This document shows, piece by piece, positions 16,550 to 25,327 of a DNA stretch of 50,338 nucleotides. Source of the stretch: a virus. The notes beneath the pieces were generated by a model that searched no databases, was not told where the DNA came from, and saw nothing but the letters and a program-made list of their open reading frames with translations. The stretch lies in the IMG/VR virus record IMGVR_UViG_3300030104_003325, positions 8,498-58,835 of that record. One strand, given 5' to 3'. A program made the position numbers and the translations under genes. Each line of letters begins with the position of its first letter. The first letter of the stretch is position 1.

Positions 16550-17869
16550 TTAGAAACCTGCGTAGAAGAATTGTTGTTGTCTGGTTCTACCAGATAAGTT
16601 TGCAGCACCAATACCAGCACCAAAGTTAACATCATCTAAAGTAACGTTCTCAGTAGATAGTAGTGTTGCATCTGCGTCAGGAAATCTAACTGTCCTAGCA
16701 GCAGTAATGTTGTCAGTGTTTATAGTAACAGATCCAGTAAGATTACCTTGATTTTTAATCGCAGGTGTATAGATGGATTTGTTCTTTAAATCTTGAGTTG
16801 CTAACTCAGTAACAACAACGTTGTTATCAGTACCATTATTTAGTGTAGCAACCTCTGGAAACTCATATGTACTATTTGTTAATGTAAGTTGATTAGCAAG
16901 GTTCCATGTAATCCTTTTACTAACATCAGTTGTATCAGCAAGTGATAAACCCTGAATAGTTTTGTTAGAAAGTGTCTGAGTTGATTCAGTACCTACTAAA
17001 GTTAAACTAATATCAGGAACAGTAAGAGTTCTTACTGCAGTTAATGCAGTAGTATTCCATTGGGCAACAGCAGTGCTATCTGCTGTAGCAGCAAATTTTG
17101 GAGTAACTAACGTCTTATTAAGAGTAGTTTGCTCTGCTTTAGTATCAAGTAACGTAGATGAAGTAGCAGTTGGTTCGGAAGTTGTTGTTGTGACACCACC
17201 ATCAGGTAAGAAATAAGATCTTCTTGCACCTGAAGTTACCGCCCAGTTAATCTGGAAGATTGCTTCTTCAGTATTATCAGTAATTACAAAATTATCCTCA
17301 TCAATAAGAAGAGTTTTATTTGTTAATGTTTGTTGTGTATCAGTACCTACAAGAGTTGTACCATTACCAGCAGTTATTGCTGGCATCGTCATAATTCTAG
17401 TGCTTGTACCCGTTCCAACGTTACCAATTTCAAATCTTACTTTTGGACCTTGAGCATCTTCTAAGATAAAAGATCCATCCTGCATCAAAAATTGTCCAGT
17501 AACCTTAACAGAACCCGTTCCCTTTGGAGCAAGAACTACATCAGTATTACTAGCAATATCATCAACAGCAGTAACAAACAGTGATGTACTACCACCACCA
17601 TTATCAATCCTTGAGCAATATAAACCACCATCACCAAATGCAACACCTATCTGGTCATATGCATTTTGATAGATTCCTGTGTCTCTGTCCAAATCAAAAG
17701 CTACACCTGGTGCTGCTTTTGTTCCTTGTGATACACCTTTAAATAATTGATTTACCTTTGCTTTTCTGTTAGGGATCAACGGATCAGATACCACAACAGG
17801 AAGAATCGCTTCTCCTGACAAATTGGAGTCTGATATTGTCTCTAACTGTGATATCTTCTTAGTTGCCAC
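16550..17869 (-). CDS. virion structural protein, 439 aa
   Basis: 439 residues, starting with GTG because the frame is closed by a stop three codons upstream. MATKKISQLETISDSNLSGE at the N-terminus is typical of phage fibre-associated proteins. The body contains repeats of the type LVGTDTQQTLTNKTL (about residue 175) and LVGTESTQTLSNKTI (about residue 310), the classic fibre-shaft repeat in which TLTNKT marks each turn. It is the promoter-proximal gene of the structural block, with a CTAAATA late promoter at 17897. Confidence 0.65.
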   Translation of the reverse strand: MATKKISQLETISDSNLSGEAILPVVVSDPLIPNRKAKVNQLFKGVSQGTKAAPGVAFDLDRDTGIYQNAYDQIGVAFGDGGLYCSRIDNGGGSTSLFVTAVDDIASNTDVVLAPKGTGSVKVTGQFLMQDGSFILEDAQGPKVRFEIGNVGTGTSTRIMTMPAITAGNGTTLVGTDTQQTLTNKTLLIDEDNFVITDNTEEAIFQINWAVTSGARRSYFLPDGGVTTTTSEPTATSSTLLDTKAEQTTLNKTLVTPKFAATADSTAVAQWNTTALTAVRTLTVPDISLTLVGTESTQTLSNKTIQGLSLADTTDVSKRITWNLANQLTLTNSTYEFPEVATLNNGTDNNVVVTELATQDLKNKSIYTPAIKNQGNLTGSVTINTDNITAARTVRFPDADATLLSTENVTLDDVNFGAGIGAANLSGRTRQQQFFYAGF

Positions 17870-17896
17870 GAATAATCATACGTTTTGCTACAAGTC

Positions 17897-17903
17897 TATT
17901 TAG
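17897..17903 (-). promoter_or_regulatory. late promoter CTAAATA
   Basis: CTAAATA in the gap between pyrE and the 439-residue virion gene, 28 bp before its GTG start. Confidence 0.6.
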
Positions 17904-18442
17904 CCAGGTTTGAAGGTTGCAATTTCATTTAAAGTCAATAAACTACGAAGTTTGATATTATTCTTCTCCATAAGTTCATCTGCTTCACTATTTTGTTGTC
18001 TATCAACAATAGTAAGTATAGTATCTACGTCATATCCAGCATCACGAATTTTTTCTACTGCTAGAATAGCAGACCCACCTGTTGTGATTACATCTTCTAA
18101 AACTACAACCTTTGAACCCTTTTCTAATGTTGGACCTTCGATCCATGCACCAGTGCCATGACCTTTTGGTTTCTTACGAACAATAAGACCACTATAATTA
18201 CCCATTAATGCCATACCTGCCACTAATGGATCAGCACCAAGAGTAAGTCCTCCAACTGCTCTAGTACCTGCAGGTACTAAATCCAATAGCAACATACATG
18301 TAAGACTAAGACCACCACCATTTAATGTGACAGGTTTACAGTTAACATAATGTTCACTTTCTATACCAGAGGAGAGTTTAAACTTACCTTTACGATAAGC
18401 ACTCTTGTGTATCATACCCAAAAGGTCATTTTTCAAACTCAT
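17900..18442 (-). CDS. pyrE: orotate phosphoribosyltransferase
   Basis: 180 residues. It joins orotate with PRPP to give OMP, the precursor of UMP. The PRPP-binding signature VVLEDVITTGGS is intact near residue 112-123, and RKKPKGHGTG matches the flexible catalytic loop (K-P-K-x-H-G-T). GGLTLGADPLVAGMA is another family block. Length is slightly below bacterial PyrE (about 200). Pyrimidine synthesis fits the other nucleotide genes here (thyX, purN). Its start overlaps the stop of the upstream 51-residue gene. Confidence 0.9.
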   Translation of the reverse strand: MSLKNDLLGMIHKSAYRKGKFKLSSGIESEHYVNCKPVTLNGGGLSLTCMLLLDLVPAGTRAVGGLTLGADPLVAGMALMGNYSGLIVRKKPKGHGTGAWIEGPTLEKGSKVVVLEDVITTGGSAILAVEKIRDAGYDVDTILTIVDRQQNSEADELMEKNNIKLRSLLTLNEIATFKPG

Positions 18443-18594
18443 TTTCTTTCTTTAATTTTTACGTCATATTCAATAACAATCTTCTTAGAAGATCTACCAT
18501 TACTGGAATATGTAGTTGATCTTGTCATATTACCACCAAGTTCTGCTGTTATGGTTAATAATTCTGCTATTAGATCACCGTTTTTATTTGTCAT
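18439..18594 (-). CDS. small hypothetical protein, 51 aa
   Basis: The start at 18594 (MTNKNGDLIAELLTI) is preferred over one at 18648 because GGGG lies 7-8 nt upstream and the overlap with the oxygenase gene is only 11 bp. The protein has a helical N-terminus and a basic C-terminus (RSSKKIVIEYDVKIKERK). No family recognised; it overlaps pyrE by 4 bp. Confidence 0.5.
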   Translation of the reverse strand: MTNKNGDLIAELLTITAELGGNMTRSTTYSSNGRSSKKIVIEYDVKIKERK

Positions 18595-19096
18595 TGGTTT
18601 CACCCCATAATTGAATAGTAACTCTTGGTTCTGGTGGGTAGGGTTCAATAGCAGTAACTAAATGTTCCTCCTCTTCATCATTAACCACCATAACATTTTT
18701 TTCTGGCAATAAAGTTTTCCACTCTTTATTGTGTTTATCTTGCCAAATAAACCATCCTCCAGAATTAGGATGCCAGTTAGTGTTTACGTATATTGTAGCA
18801 CCAAAACCATGATTTTCATCATTGTGAATAGCAATTCCAGAAGATCCTTGCCATAGATAAAACTGAACGATCAACCTATCATACTCTGGAACCTTATCTT
18901 TAACACTATCTTCTATAAGTTTTGCCAAATCCTCTGAAACTGGTGTAGTCATAACAGATCCAGGTAGTCCCTGCTTAAGCACTTTGTCCCATAAGACAGT
19001 ACTCGTATTCCATAATGGTGATGGAATTTTTATGTTTAGTTCACCTACAATTCTCTGAAATATTTCATCAGATAGTGTATCAAATACAATTTTCAT
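18584..19096 (-). CDS. 2OG-Fe(II) oxygenase
   Basis: 170 residues. The iron ligands are visible as H91-x-D93 (IAIHNDENHGFG) and H145 (EEEEHLVTAIEP), and R158 in PEPRVTIQLW is the likely 2OG-binding arginine. GATIYVN and FIWQD are typical strands of the double-stranded beta helix. Substrate unknown. Start overlaps the stop of the adjacent oxygenase by 4 bp, so two divergent members of this superfamily are translated as a coupled pair. Confidence 0.82.
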   Translation of the reverse strand: MKIVFDTLSDEIFQRIVGELNIKIPSPLWNTSTVLWDKVLKQGLPGSVMTTPVSEDLAKLIEDSVKDKVPEYDRLIVQFYLWQGSSGIAIHNDENHGFGATIYVNTNWHPNSGGWFIWQDKHNKEWKTLLPEKNVMVVNDEEEEHLVTAIEPYPPEPRVTIQLWGETNDK

Positions 19097-19605
19097 TCAA
19101 GACCCCATTTTGTGATATAAGATTGAGGAGCACATTTAACTGCAACAGTAAATCTATGCCCATTTCTAAAAGATGTTGCACGATGTAATATCGATGCATC
19201 AAATACAACCATACGGTTAGGAAGAGGTAAAACACAGTATATATGATCTTTTAGAAAAAGTTGTGTCTCACCACAGTTATTAAGTTTCCACTCAGTATGA
19301 GGATAGTATAAAAATGTTAATCCTTCATCACCATCTGTGTGAAAATTTGGTTTATCGTTAGAGAAGTTGACATTGATATACATTCGGTATATCTTCATAT
19401 CTCCTACAATATCTTTAAAGTCACTACAAATCCTATTTGAAAATAGATCCCACATTTCTCCTTTAACGTCAGCAGTACCGCCAACAGGTTCCATATCAGG
19501 ATGATCTAATTCAAATAGGTTATAGTATTGACGTTGACAATAATCCCCTATTCTTCTTTGAGTTTCAATATCAAAGAAATTATCCGAGGTCTTCAACATG
19601 GTCAA
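19093..19605 (-). CDS. 2OG-Fe(II) oxygenase
   Basis: 170 residues with H89-T-D91 (PNFHTDGDEG), distal H141 (DASILHRATSF) and R151 (RFTVAVK) as predicted Fe and 2-oxoglutarate ligands. TFLYYPH and NRMVVFDASILHR are characteristic of cyanophage members of the family. Substrate unknown. It overlaps the upstream 61-residue gene by 26 bp. Confidence 0.85.
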   Translation of the reverse strand: MTMLKTSDNFFDIETQRRIGDYCQRQYYNLFELDHPDMEPVGGTADVKGEMWDLFSNRICSDFKDIVGDMKIYRMYINVNFSNDKPNFHTDGDEGLTFLYYPHTEWKLNNCGETQLFLKDHIYCVLPLPNRMVVFDASILHRATSFRNGHRFTVAVKCAPQSYITKWGLE

Positions 19606-19765
19606 GTAATGCAGATACTTCGCATAAACAATCTATTTTCATCATCATATCAGAGATATGCTTGCTGATATAAGGTTTTTCACTCCTTGCTGCGAAAGCT
19701 AATGCTTCTCTCAGGTTGCCTTGTGCTTCTTGTAAAGAAGTTTCAACTTGTTCTGATAATGCCAT
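19580..19765 (-). CDS. small hypothetical protein, 61 aa
   Basis: 61 residues, all-helical in appearance (SLQEAQGNLREALAFAARSE). Similar small helical proteins occur in cyanomyoviruses. It overlaps the oxygenase downstream by 26 bp. Function unknown. Confidence 0.55.
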   Translation of the reverse strand: MALSEQVETSLQEAQGNLREALAFAARSEKPYISKHISDMMMKIDCLCEVSALLDHVEDLG

Positions 19766-19767
19766 AA

Positions 19768-19911
19768 TTAAGTTTCAGTTTCTTCGAGTTTTTTTAATCG
19801 TTTGTGTTCTTTTTTATATTGTTTTGCATAAAAAACATCCTTTTTGGAATACCAATCAGGATGTTCTTTTGCTAATTTTATTAATTTCTTTGCTGCCTTA
19901 AGATCCTTCAT
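19768..19911 (-). CDS. small lysine-rich hypothetical protein, 47 aa
   Basis: ATG at 19911 to TAA at 19768 encodes 47 residues, about one third lysine (MKDLKAAKKLIKLAKEHP at the start). It overlaps the 77-residue gene by 14 bp and ends 2 bp before the 61-residue gene. Strong positive charge suggests nucleic-acid contact, but this is inference. Confidence 0.5.
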   Translation of the reverse strand: MKDLKAAKKLIKLAKEHPDWYSKKDVFYAKQYKKEHKRLKKLEETET

Positions 19912-20131
19912 TTAATTGTACTTCTTTCTTATCCCTTAAATAAGTATTTATTACCTCTATCTGGTCATGATACCGAGAGATCTTGTCTATTTCTACTTGT
20001 ATTGCATCTGTTATATCCGAATGTTCACCTATACCAGCAGGATTACTAAGATATACCTCAACGTTTGCCTTGTGCCTTTCAATCTCACCTCTAGCGTGTG
20101 ATAATATTGCTTTGATTAATTGATCTCTCAT
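19898..20131 (-). CDS. hypothetical protein, 77 aa
   Basis: 77 residues beginning MRDQLIKAILSHARGEIERH, a form I recognise as recurring in cyanomyoviruses without known function. It looks like two helices joined by a short loop (LSNPAGIGEHSDI). The start overlaps a short upstream frame as ATGA. Confidence 0.65.
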   Translation of the reverse strand: MRDQLIKAILSHARGEIERHKANVEVYLSNPAGIGEHSDITDAIQVEIDKISRYHDQIEVINTYLRDKKEVQLNEGS

Positions 20132-20241
20132 GTTAAATATGATACTGGTGTATAGGGAGTAGGCAGTCCTTCTATATGGACATCTTTTGTATTCCTACTA
20201 ATTTGAAGTAATTCTATTATCCATAGAACCGTAAGTACCAA
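20128..20241 (-). CDS. possible tiny membrane-anchored protein, 37 aa (TTG start)
   Basis: An open frame of 37 codons from TTG at 20241 fills the gap between two genes and its TGA overlaps the next ATG as ATGA, the usual arrangement here. It starts VLTVLWIIELLQ (hydrophobic) followed by a polar part with GLPTPYTPVSY. There is no ATG start and no clear ribosome binding site, so it could also be untranslated or reached by frameshift from the overlapping oxygenase. Confidence 0.3.
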   Translation of the reverse strand: MVLTVLWIIELLQISRNTKDVHIEGLPTPYTPVSYLT

Positions 20242-20794
20242 CTGGTTGATAATTCATTGATACTGTATATCTATCTATACCGCTATGAAGAACAATAGAA
20301 TGTTCTAGATAACCAGGAAAGAATAGCATTGAGTTCTTTGGTGGTGTGACTGTAATGTCCTCACTATTATAAGGGTTTAATGCAGAATAGTCAAATGAAA
20401 AACTGTTTCTAAGTGTTAAAGGATTCTTAAATTCTATTTTAGAATTACCTTGTAAGTATAACACAGAAGAAAAGAAATAGTTCTTATGGTCATGTGTTAA
20501 AGACCATCCACCATCTTGTGTTTTTGTAGTCCAAGAAACTCCCATCTTGAAATCACATTGATCTATCATTAATAGATTTCTAGCAATTTCAGTGAACATG
20601 TTCACAAAACGTTCTTCGTACTTTGTCCCTTTAAGGAAATCAACGTTATCTGATCCAGATGATTTTGAATTAGGAAGATAATCCTCCTTTTTACATAGAT
20701 CAAGTATTTCTATGCTCTCTAAATCATCAATGGCATTAAAGACATAAAGCAATGGCACATTAAATGAGTCAATAATTTGTGCTTCAACTGCCAT
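20198..20794 (-). CDS. putative 2OG-Fe(II) oxygenase
   Basis: 198 residues. HDH at 101-103 with the following FFSSVLYL, then FPGYLEHSI (H165) and DRYTVSMNYQPVG (R175) match the putative 2OG-Fe(II) oxygenase family in which a conserved histidine pair and a C-terminal RxS-x-N block surround the iron. Substrate unknown. The start overlaps the end of the small basic gene upstream by 11 bp. Confidence 0.8.
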   Translation of the reverse strand: MAVEAQIIDSFNVPLLYVFNAIDDLESIEILDLCKKEDYLPNSKSSGSDNVDFLKGTKYEERFVNMFTEIARNLLMIDQCDFKMGVSWTTKTQDGGWSLTHDHKNYFFSSVLYLQGNSKIEFKNPLTLRNSFSFDYSALNPYNSEDITVTPPKNSMLFFPGYLEHSIVLHSGIDRYTVSMNYQPVGTYGSMDNRITSN

Positions 20795-20912
20795 TTAATT
20801 TGTTGATAAGAGTTTTAGTACGTTTTTTGAGTTGACGCAAACGAGCAGACGCTGACCTTGACTTGGTATTACGTCCTTGCTTTCTAGGAGTTTCATGGCT
20901 TTTAAGACGCAT
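20784..20912 (-). CDS. small highly basic protein, 42 aa
   Basis: 42 residues with about 14 K or R (MRLKSHETPRKQGRNTKSRS at the start, RQLKKRTKT near the end). The frame ends inside the oxygenase start region with an 11-bp overlap. Composition suggests binding to nucleic acid. No family recognised. Confidence 0.5.
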   Translation of the reverse strand: MRLKSHETPRKQGRNTKSRSASARLRQLKKRTKTLINKLNGS

Positions 20913-20950
20913 CGGTCTGCCCTGTCTACTTGCTTAGTATAGGGTATTTA

Positions 20951-21214
20951 TCATTTGATGTCAACCCCTTGATCATCTATATCGTCAGGAGTAATTTTAA
21001 CTGCATCTGACATAAATGCTTTTTTAAAATCTTCTACCTGTTCTATTACTTCTGGGTCTATAGGAGGACCAGATTGAATGACAGGAGATAGCATAGCAGC
21101 AGATCCGTTTGCTAGTTGTATCCTAAAGACACATCTATTACGGTCAACCAAACTTAAATAGACACCAAGAGCAGCTTTTGCTTCCTCTTCAGTGATTTCA
21201 ATAACATCATTCAT
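20951..21214 (-). CDS. hypothetical protein, 87 aa
   Basis: 87 soluble acidic residues (IEITEEEAKAALGVYLSLVD near the start, then an NGSAAMLSP turn). The stop-start overlap with the 53-residue gene upstream (8 bp) ties it to that gene. Function unknown. Confidence 0.55.
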   Translation of the reverse strand: MNDVIEITEEEAKAALGVYLSLVDRNRCVFRIQLANGSAAMLSPVIQSGPPIDPEVIEQVEDFKKAFMSDAVKITPDDIDDQGVDIK

Positions 21215-21368
21215 TAGTAAATTCCACTTTTAATTTTGCATCAGATAAAGCACCGACCATTGTCCATGCAGTTTCACCTGATACTAAGTTGTCATCACAG
21301 AAATACTGAATACTATCCTCAAGGAGTTCCTTGAGTTCTACCAATTGCTTCTGTCTTAGTTCATCCAT
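21207..21368 (-). CDS. small hypothetical protein, 53 aa
   Basis: ATG at 21368 to TGA at 21207 gives 53 residues (MDELRQKQLVELKELLEDSI at the start), an acidic helix followed by a polar segment with VSGETAWTMVG. It lies between two genes with minimal gaps, overlapping the 87-residue gene by 8 bp. Function unknown. Confidence 0.55.
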   Translation of the reverse strand: MDELRQKQLVELKELLEDSIQYFCDDNLVSGETAWTMVGALSDAKLKVEFTNE

Positions 21369-21370
21369 AG

Positions 21371-21643
21371 TTATATTTGGAAAGGAAGACCACCATCACA
21401 TTCATCAGCAGCTTCTAGAGATGCTTGATCTACAATTCTTGCTACTTTAGCAAAAATCTCTTTATCAACTCTTTTCTCCCAATTAAGGCAATTTACCATC
21501 TTGTTAGTAAGTCTAACAAACCTATCAGCTTCTGAAGTAGTTAGTTTTAGTCTACCTGGTCCACTTTTACCTTCAGCATTACTAAGAAGAAACTTAAAAT
21601 GCTCTTCCGTAATGGCAGTTCCTTTTTGACTTGGGTTACTCAT
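21371..21643 (-). CDS. hypothetical protein, 90 aa
   Basis: 90 residues, probably helical (LKLTTSEADRFVRLTNKMVN in the middle), with one cysteine in a CDGGLPFQI tail. No membrane segment. It follows the gp5-like gene in the same direction. Function unknown. Confidence 0.55.
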   Translation of the reverse strand: MSNPSQKGTAITEEHFKFLLSNAEGKSGPGRLKLTTSEADRFVRLTNKMVNCLNWEKRVDKEIFAKVARIVDQASLEAADECDGGLPFQI

Positions 21644-21676
21644 GATAAATGTAATTCATGCTCATATTATAGCACA

Positions 21677-24232
21677 TTAATTCAAGAAAATCGATGTTGC
21701 GGTCAGTTTCATAACTGCACCAGCAGTAAGGGTCATAGCACCACCAGCAATAATACTTGCAGCAGTAGAACAGTTCATAGCAATCACACCAGCAGCAACG
21801 TTAACATTATAAGCACCAGTCAATACGTTATTATTATATCCAGTACCACCAGATGTCAGTGAAATTGGACCAGCAGGGTTACCAACCAAAAATCTGGGTA
21901 TAGCATCAGTAGCAGATCCCGCAGGAGTTTGAATAATATCAACAGATCCACCAACAGCAAATATAAGACCAGTCTTGACTTTTGGTGTAGTTGGCATTGG
22001 TGAGTTGATCATACCATCAATGGTTGGAGTGATGATGTTTACAGCATTCTCAGCAGCAACTGTAAATTCTCCTGTACCATATATCTGTGATTTAACTTCA
22101 TTATTCCACTCTCCACCAGTTATAGAATACTTAGTAAAGTCAGTTAGCAATGTACCACCTGCTTTAATATGCATATCTGCACCATTAGTTACCATTTCTA
22201 CATCAGATCCAAAACTAATTAAATGTTTTTGGATATTATCTTCACCATCAGATGCTTTAGGAGCACCTTGAGCATTGAAAGTTAATGCACCACCAATCGT
22301 TATATCACAATTTCCAGTAATATCTAATGCAAAATCACCATCAACAGTTAAAACTTTATCTTTATCAACAATTTTACAATCATCACCAGAAACACTTGTA
22401 GTAAGGTTACCAGAATAACCAAGATGATCTGCTAATATAACACCTTCATCACCCTTGGTTTGTTGCTTAACATATGCCTTTACCTTTGCCTCAAGTTCTG
22501 CATCACTTATATCATTACTATCACCTTCAACAGCTTTACTTCTCTTTTCTTCTAATTTCTTTCTGTAGTTCCACTCTGCAAATTTTGCTTGATTTAATTT
22601 AACAGATGTCCAAGTAGTTCCATTAGTTCTTGTTTCTACAGTTGCTTTACGACCAGGTGTTCCCATATACATCATATAGGAACCATCTATTTCAGTCTTT
22701 GCTTTTGTTAAATCTGGATCTGCATCTCTACTCAAACTATCAAATATATTATCACCAGGCAAACCAGGAGAGTTACAAGTACCCCTTGTAGTTCCCATAG
22801 TCGTTTTCAGTAAAGCAAATTCTTGTGCAGTACACTTAGTTACTCCAAATAAAGGGAACCAAGTTTTAACATTTGTACCACTATTATTTTTCCTATTACA
22901 ACCTCCACCTAAAAGACTTGTGAATAACGTAATAAGACTGGTTATTGATGTTATGTTCAGTGCTTTCGTAAAAATCTCTGCTCCTTTTGACCATGTTTCC
23001 ATAAGTTCCTTTGCTTTTTGGAAAGTAGATACGATCTTAGTAACCTTACTGATTACATCTTTCATACTATCCAAAATTTTCTGAACATTACAAATAACAT
23101 CACTAACTACTTTATCAACAGTCTGTTGGACAAATAAGATTTGACTTATAATACCCTCCATGTAACTGTTTAGTTGTGCCTTAATAGAAGAAAGAGGATC
23201 ATTGATAAAACCCATGAGTTTGCTATCTTCAATACATAATGCATTAAGAATAGCAGTAACTGCAGCACGTACTAGACCAAATTGAACAAAAGGTATACCA
23301 GTAGATCCTGCCACAATAGTAGCAATATTCAATTTCTCCATTAAGTCAGTCATTTGCTGACGAATAGCACTAATAACCTGAGTAAATATTGCTGATAGAA
23401 AATCTTGTATCTTACCGAGAAGTTTCTCTGTTGTCTCAATCTTACCAGTAACTATATTAAGGAAATTACCTTCTTCTGTTTTAACCAACAAACCAGCAGT
23501 ATCAGAAAGATCTTCTAAAAGATAACTAAGTTTATGTTCTAGAGTTCCCCAAGGACCAGAAGAACCTCTAGCTACAGGTATTCCATTATTAGCACCTCTA
23601 GGTTTTTGAGGATTACCACTACTACCATTAATACCTGGAACTGTACCAATATTATTAGGTGATCCACTACCACCTGTTTCTAAAGTTTTTTGCGTTTCAA
23701 CAGTTGATACGCTATTATTCTGGTCTCCAGGTCTACAGAAATCACCTTTTGAAATACTATCAACTTTTCCTATTTCTTCGGATGCAGGATTAACAACACC
23801 TGGACTATGTTCTGGTATATCTTCACCTGTAAATGCAAATACTCTTTCTTTCTTTGTTGATGGATCTTTCTTAACTCTCATTACACCTATAACAATAGGC
23901 ATCTGAGCATTTTCACCATCCATAAAGAAACCCATAACAATAGCACCAGGTTGCAACTGTCCCGATGATTCACCTTGACCATCATTTCCTGGTTGGCATG
24001 TATGTTGTAACACTGTTGCCCAAGGAAGATGATCTGTTTTAAGATCTGCTACGGTTCCTCCTCTAACATTAGTATAATAACCAAGAACCCGTACTTTTAC
24101 CCTACCCAATTCTTCAGGATCTCTATTGTCTTCGACTTCACCTACCCACCAGAAAAAACCGTCTTTACCTACAAAATTAATGGTAGGTTCATCGACAATT
24201 CCATCTATGCTATTAAGTTCCCTGATCGCCAT
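21677..24232 (-). CDS. 5: baseplate hub/spike protein, gp5-like
   Basis: 851 residues. The N-terminus (residues about 25-110) is the OB-fold seen in T4 gp5 and VgrG: FFWWVGEVEDNRDPEELG then RVKVRVLGYYTN and the AIVMGFFMDGENAQMPIV block. The long middle (about 240-450) is helical and replaces the T4 lysozyme domain; I see no lysozyme catalytic motif. The C-terminal part has short repeats of a triple-stranded beta helix (DFALDITGNCDITIGGALTF; AGAVMKLTATSIFLN at the end), the membrane-piercing needle. It is larger than T4 gp5 (575). It begins the hub region that runs to 34.5 kb. Confidence 0.82.
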   Translation of the reverse strand: MAIRELNSIDGIVDEPTINFVGKDGFFWWVGEVEDNRDPEELGRVKVRVLGYYTNVRGGTVADLKTDHLPWATVLQHTCQPGNDGQGESSGQLQPGAIVMGFFMDGENAQMPIVIGVMRVKKDPSTKKERVFAFTGEDIPEHSPGVVNPASEEIGKVDSISKGDFCRPGDQNNSVSTVETQKTLETGGSGSPNNIGTVPGINGSSGNPQKPRGANNGIPVARGSSGPWGTLEHKLSYLLEDLSDTAGLLVKTEEGNFLNIVTGKIETTEKLLGKIQDFLSAIFTQVISAIRQQMTDLMEKLNIATIVAGSTGIPFVQFGLVRAAVTAILNALCIEDSKLMGFINDPLSSIKAQLNSYMEGIISQILFVQQTVDKVVSDVICNVQKILDSMKDVISKVTKIVSTFQKAKELMETWSKGAEIFTKALNITSITSLITLFTSLLGGGCNRKNNSGTNVKTWFPLFGVTKCTAQEFALLKTTMGTTRGTCNSPGLPGDNIFDSLSRDADPDLTKAKTEIDGSYMMYMGTPGRKATVETRTNGTTWTSVKLNQAKFAEWNYRKKLEEKRSKAVEGDSNDISDAELEAKVKAYVKQQTKGDEGVILADHLGYSGNLTTSVSGDDCKIVDKDKVLTVDGDFALDITGNCDITIGGALTFNAQGAPKASDGEDNIQKHLISFGSDVEMVTNGADMHIKAGGTLLTDFTKYSITGGEWNNEVKSQIYGTGEFTVAAENAVNIITPTIDGMINSPMPTTPKVKTGLIFAVGGSVDIIQTPAGSATDAIPRFLVGNPAGPISLTSGGTGYNNNVLTGAYNVNVAAGVIAMNCSTAASIIAGGAMTLTAGAVMKLTATSIFLN

Positions 24233-24240
24233 TTGATTAT

Positions 24241-24885
24241 CTAAAGGTTTTTCTGCTGTTTATATTTATCGGTAAAGAAGAAGACCTGATTACACCGATA
24301 TTCATCACTAAAATATCTATCATTGCATATATTAGCACCATGAACAAATTTGTTCCCATCAAAAAGAACCATTCTATTGTATTTTGGTGCTAAATGATCT
24401 ATAAATTTATACTTATGTTTTGGTCTCCAAGGTTGATAATGTTCTGGAACTGGTGGAGTATCTCCACAATTTTCGTATAGATTAGTCCCACACTCACAAT
24501 CTTTATTGAAATATACTATTGCATTATATCCCTCATCTCTATGTGGCCACCAGACATTATCAGTATAGTTATTATTATGCACTTCAATAAACCTAGTCAT
24601 ATTAGTAAGCACATCACTCACTAAAGGTTCTTGCTTACATAACTCACTTAAAAATTTAATAACATTAAAAATTCTAGCATTTCTCTTACATAATCTCCTA
24701 TCCTCAAACATCACACCATTGTTAGATGGTGTTTGTTCTATCTTCCATAGTGGAGGTTCTTCACTAAACAAATAACTTTCAACCTCTTCAGGTTTTAAAT
24801 AAAAGTCATCTATGCAAAAAATAGGAGAACCATCAAGATTCTCCTGTAATATTTTTAAATTTGGATTTAATTCAAACTCGGACAT
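24241..24885 (-). CDS. 2OG-Fe(II) oxygenase-like protein (DUF6445 type)
   Basis: 214 residues from ATG at 24885 (MSEFELNPNLKILQ); a longer frame to 24924 would overlap the neighbour by 53 bp instead of 14. The oxygenase ligands appear as WWPHRDEGYNAIVYF (H-x-D) and FDGNKFVHGANI (distal H), with a later RCNQVFFF arginine. This combination resembles the DUF6445 family of cyanophages and bacteria. Cysteines cluster at DCECGTNLYENCGD. Substrate unknown. Confidence 0.7.
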   Translation of the reverse strand: MSEFELNPNLKILQENLDGSPIFCIDDFYLKPEEVESYLFSEEPPLWKIEQTPSNNGVMFEDRRLCKRNARIFNVIKFLSELCKQEPLVSDVLTNMTRFIEVHNNNYTDNVWWPHRDEGYNAIVYFNKDCECGTNLYENCGDTPPVPEHYQPWRPKHKYKFIDHLAPKYNRMVLFDGNKFVHGANICNDRYFSDEYRCNQVFFFTDKYKQQKNL

Positions 24886-25327
24886 ACTTGTAGATCTCAT
24901 CAGCACCCCAAATAATTCTGCCATCAGAATCTAAAAATCTATCTCGCATAAAAAGTTTATGCCCATATAGACCAAGTTCTGCATGACCTGATATTACTTG
25001 TCCATTGTCTTCCATAGTTGTGTCAAATTGACCCATCCATGCAGTTCCATCATATTCCATAATCATATCACAATTCTCATTGCGTGTCAAACCACTATAA
25101 GTACCACCCCAATGCTCAAGTATAACTTTAGTATCGGATAGTACTTTTAGTTTTTTGTTAGTTGTTAGATATGGACTATGTTCCTGCTTTCTTCCCCAAT
25201 GAATAGAGTGTAAGTATTCTCCATCATCTTCCCACCTAACGAATACTTGTTTGTATAACGTAGGTGATGATTGTGCTTGTGTCTTATTAGACCAAGTTCC
25301 AAGTAAACATGATAAAAATTCTCTCAT
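24872..25327 (-). CDS. possible CpeT/CpcT-like chromophore lyase
   Basis: 151 beta-rich residues. The N-terminus FLSCLLGTWSNKTQAQSSP resembles the G-x-F/W-x-N-x-x-Q-A start of CpeT/CpcT phycobilin lyases, which attach bilins to phycobiliproteins, and the C-terminus (RIIWGADEIYKYVRV) could be the last strand of that calycin barrel. The middle is too divergent for certainty, so a generic lipocalin-like protein is the alternative. It lies next to cp12, a second photosynthesis-related gene, and shares one base with its stop. Confidence 0.4.
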   Translation of the reverse strand: MREFLSCLLGTWSNKTQAQSSPTLYKQVFVRWEDDGEYLHSIHWGRKQEHSPYLTTNKKLKVLSDTKVILEHWGGTYSGLTRNENCDMIMEYDGTAWMGQFDTTMEDNGQVISGHAELGLYGHKLFMRDRFLDSDGRIIWGADEIYKYVRV

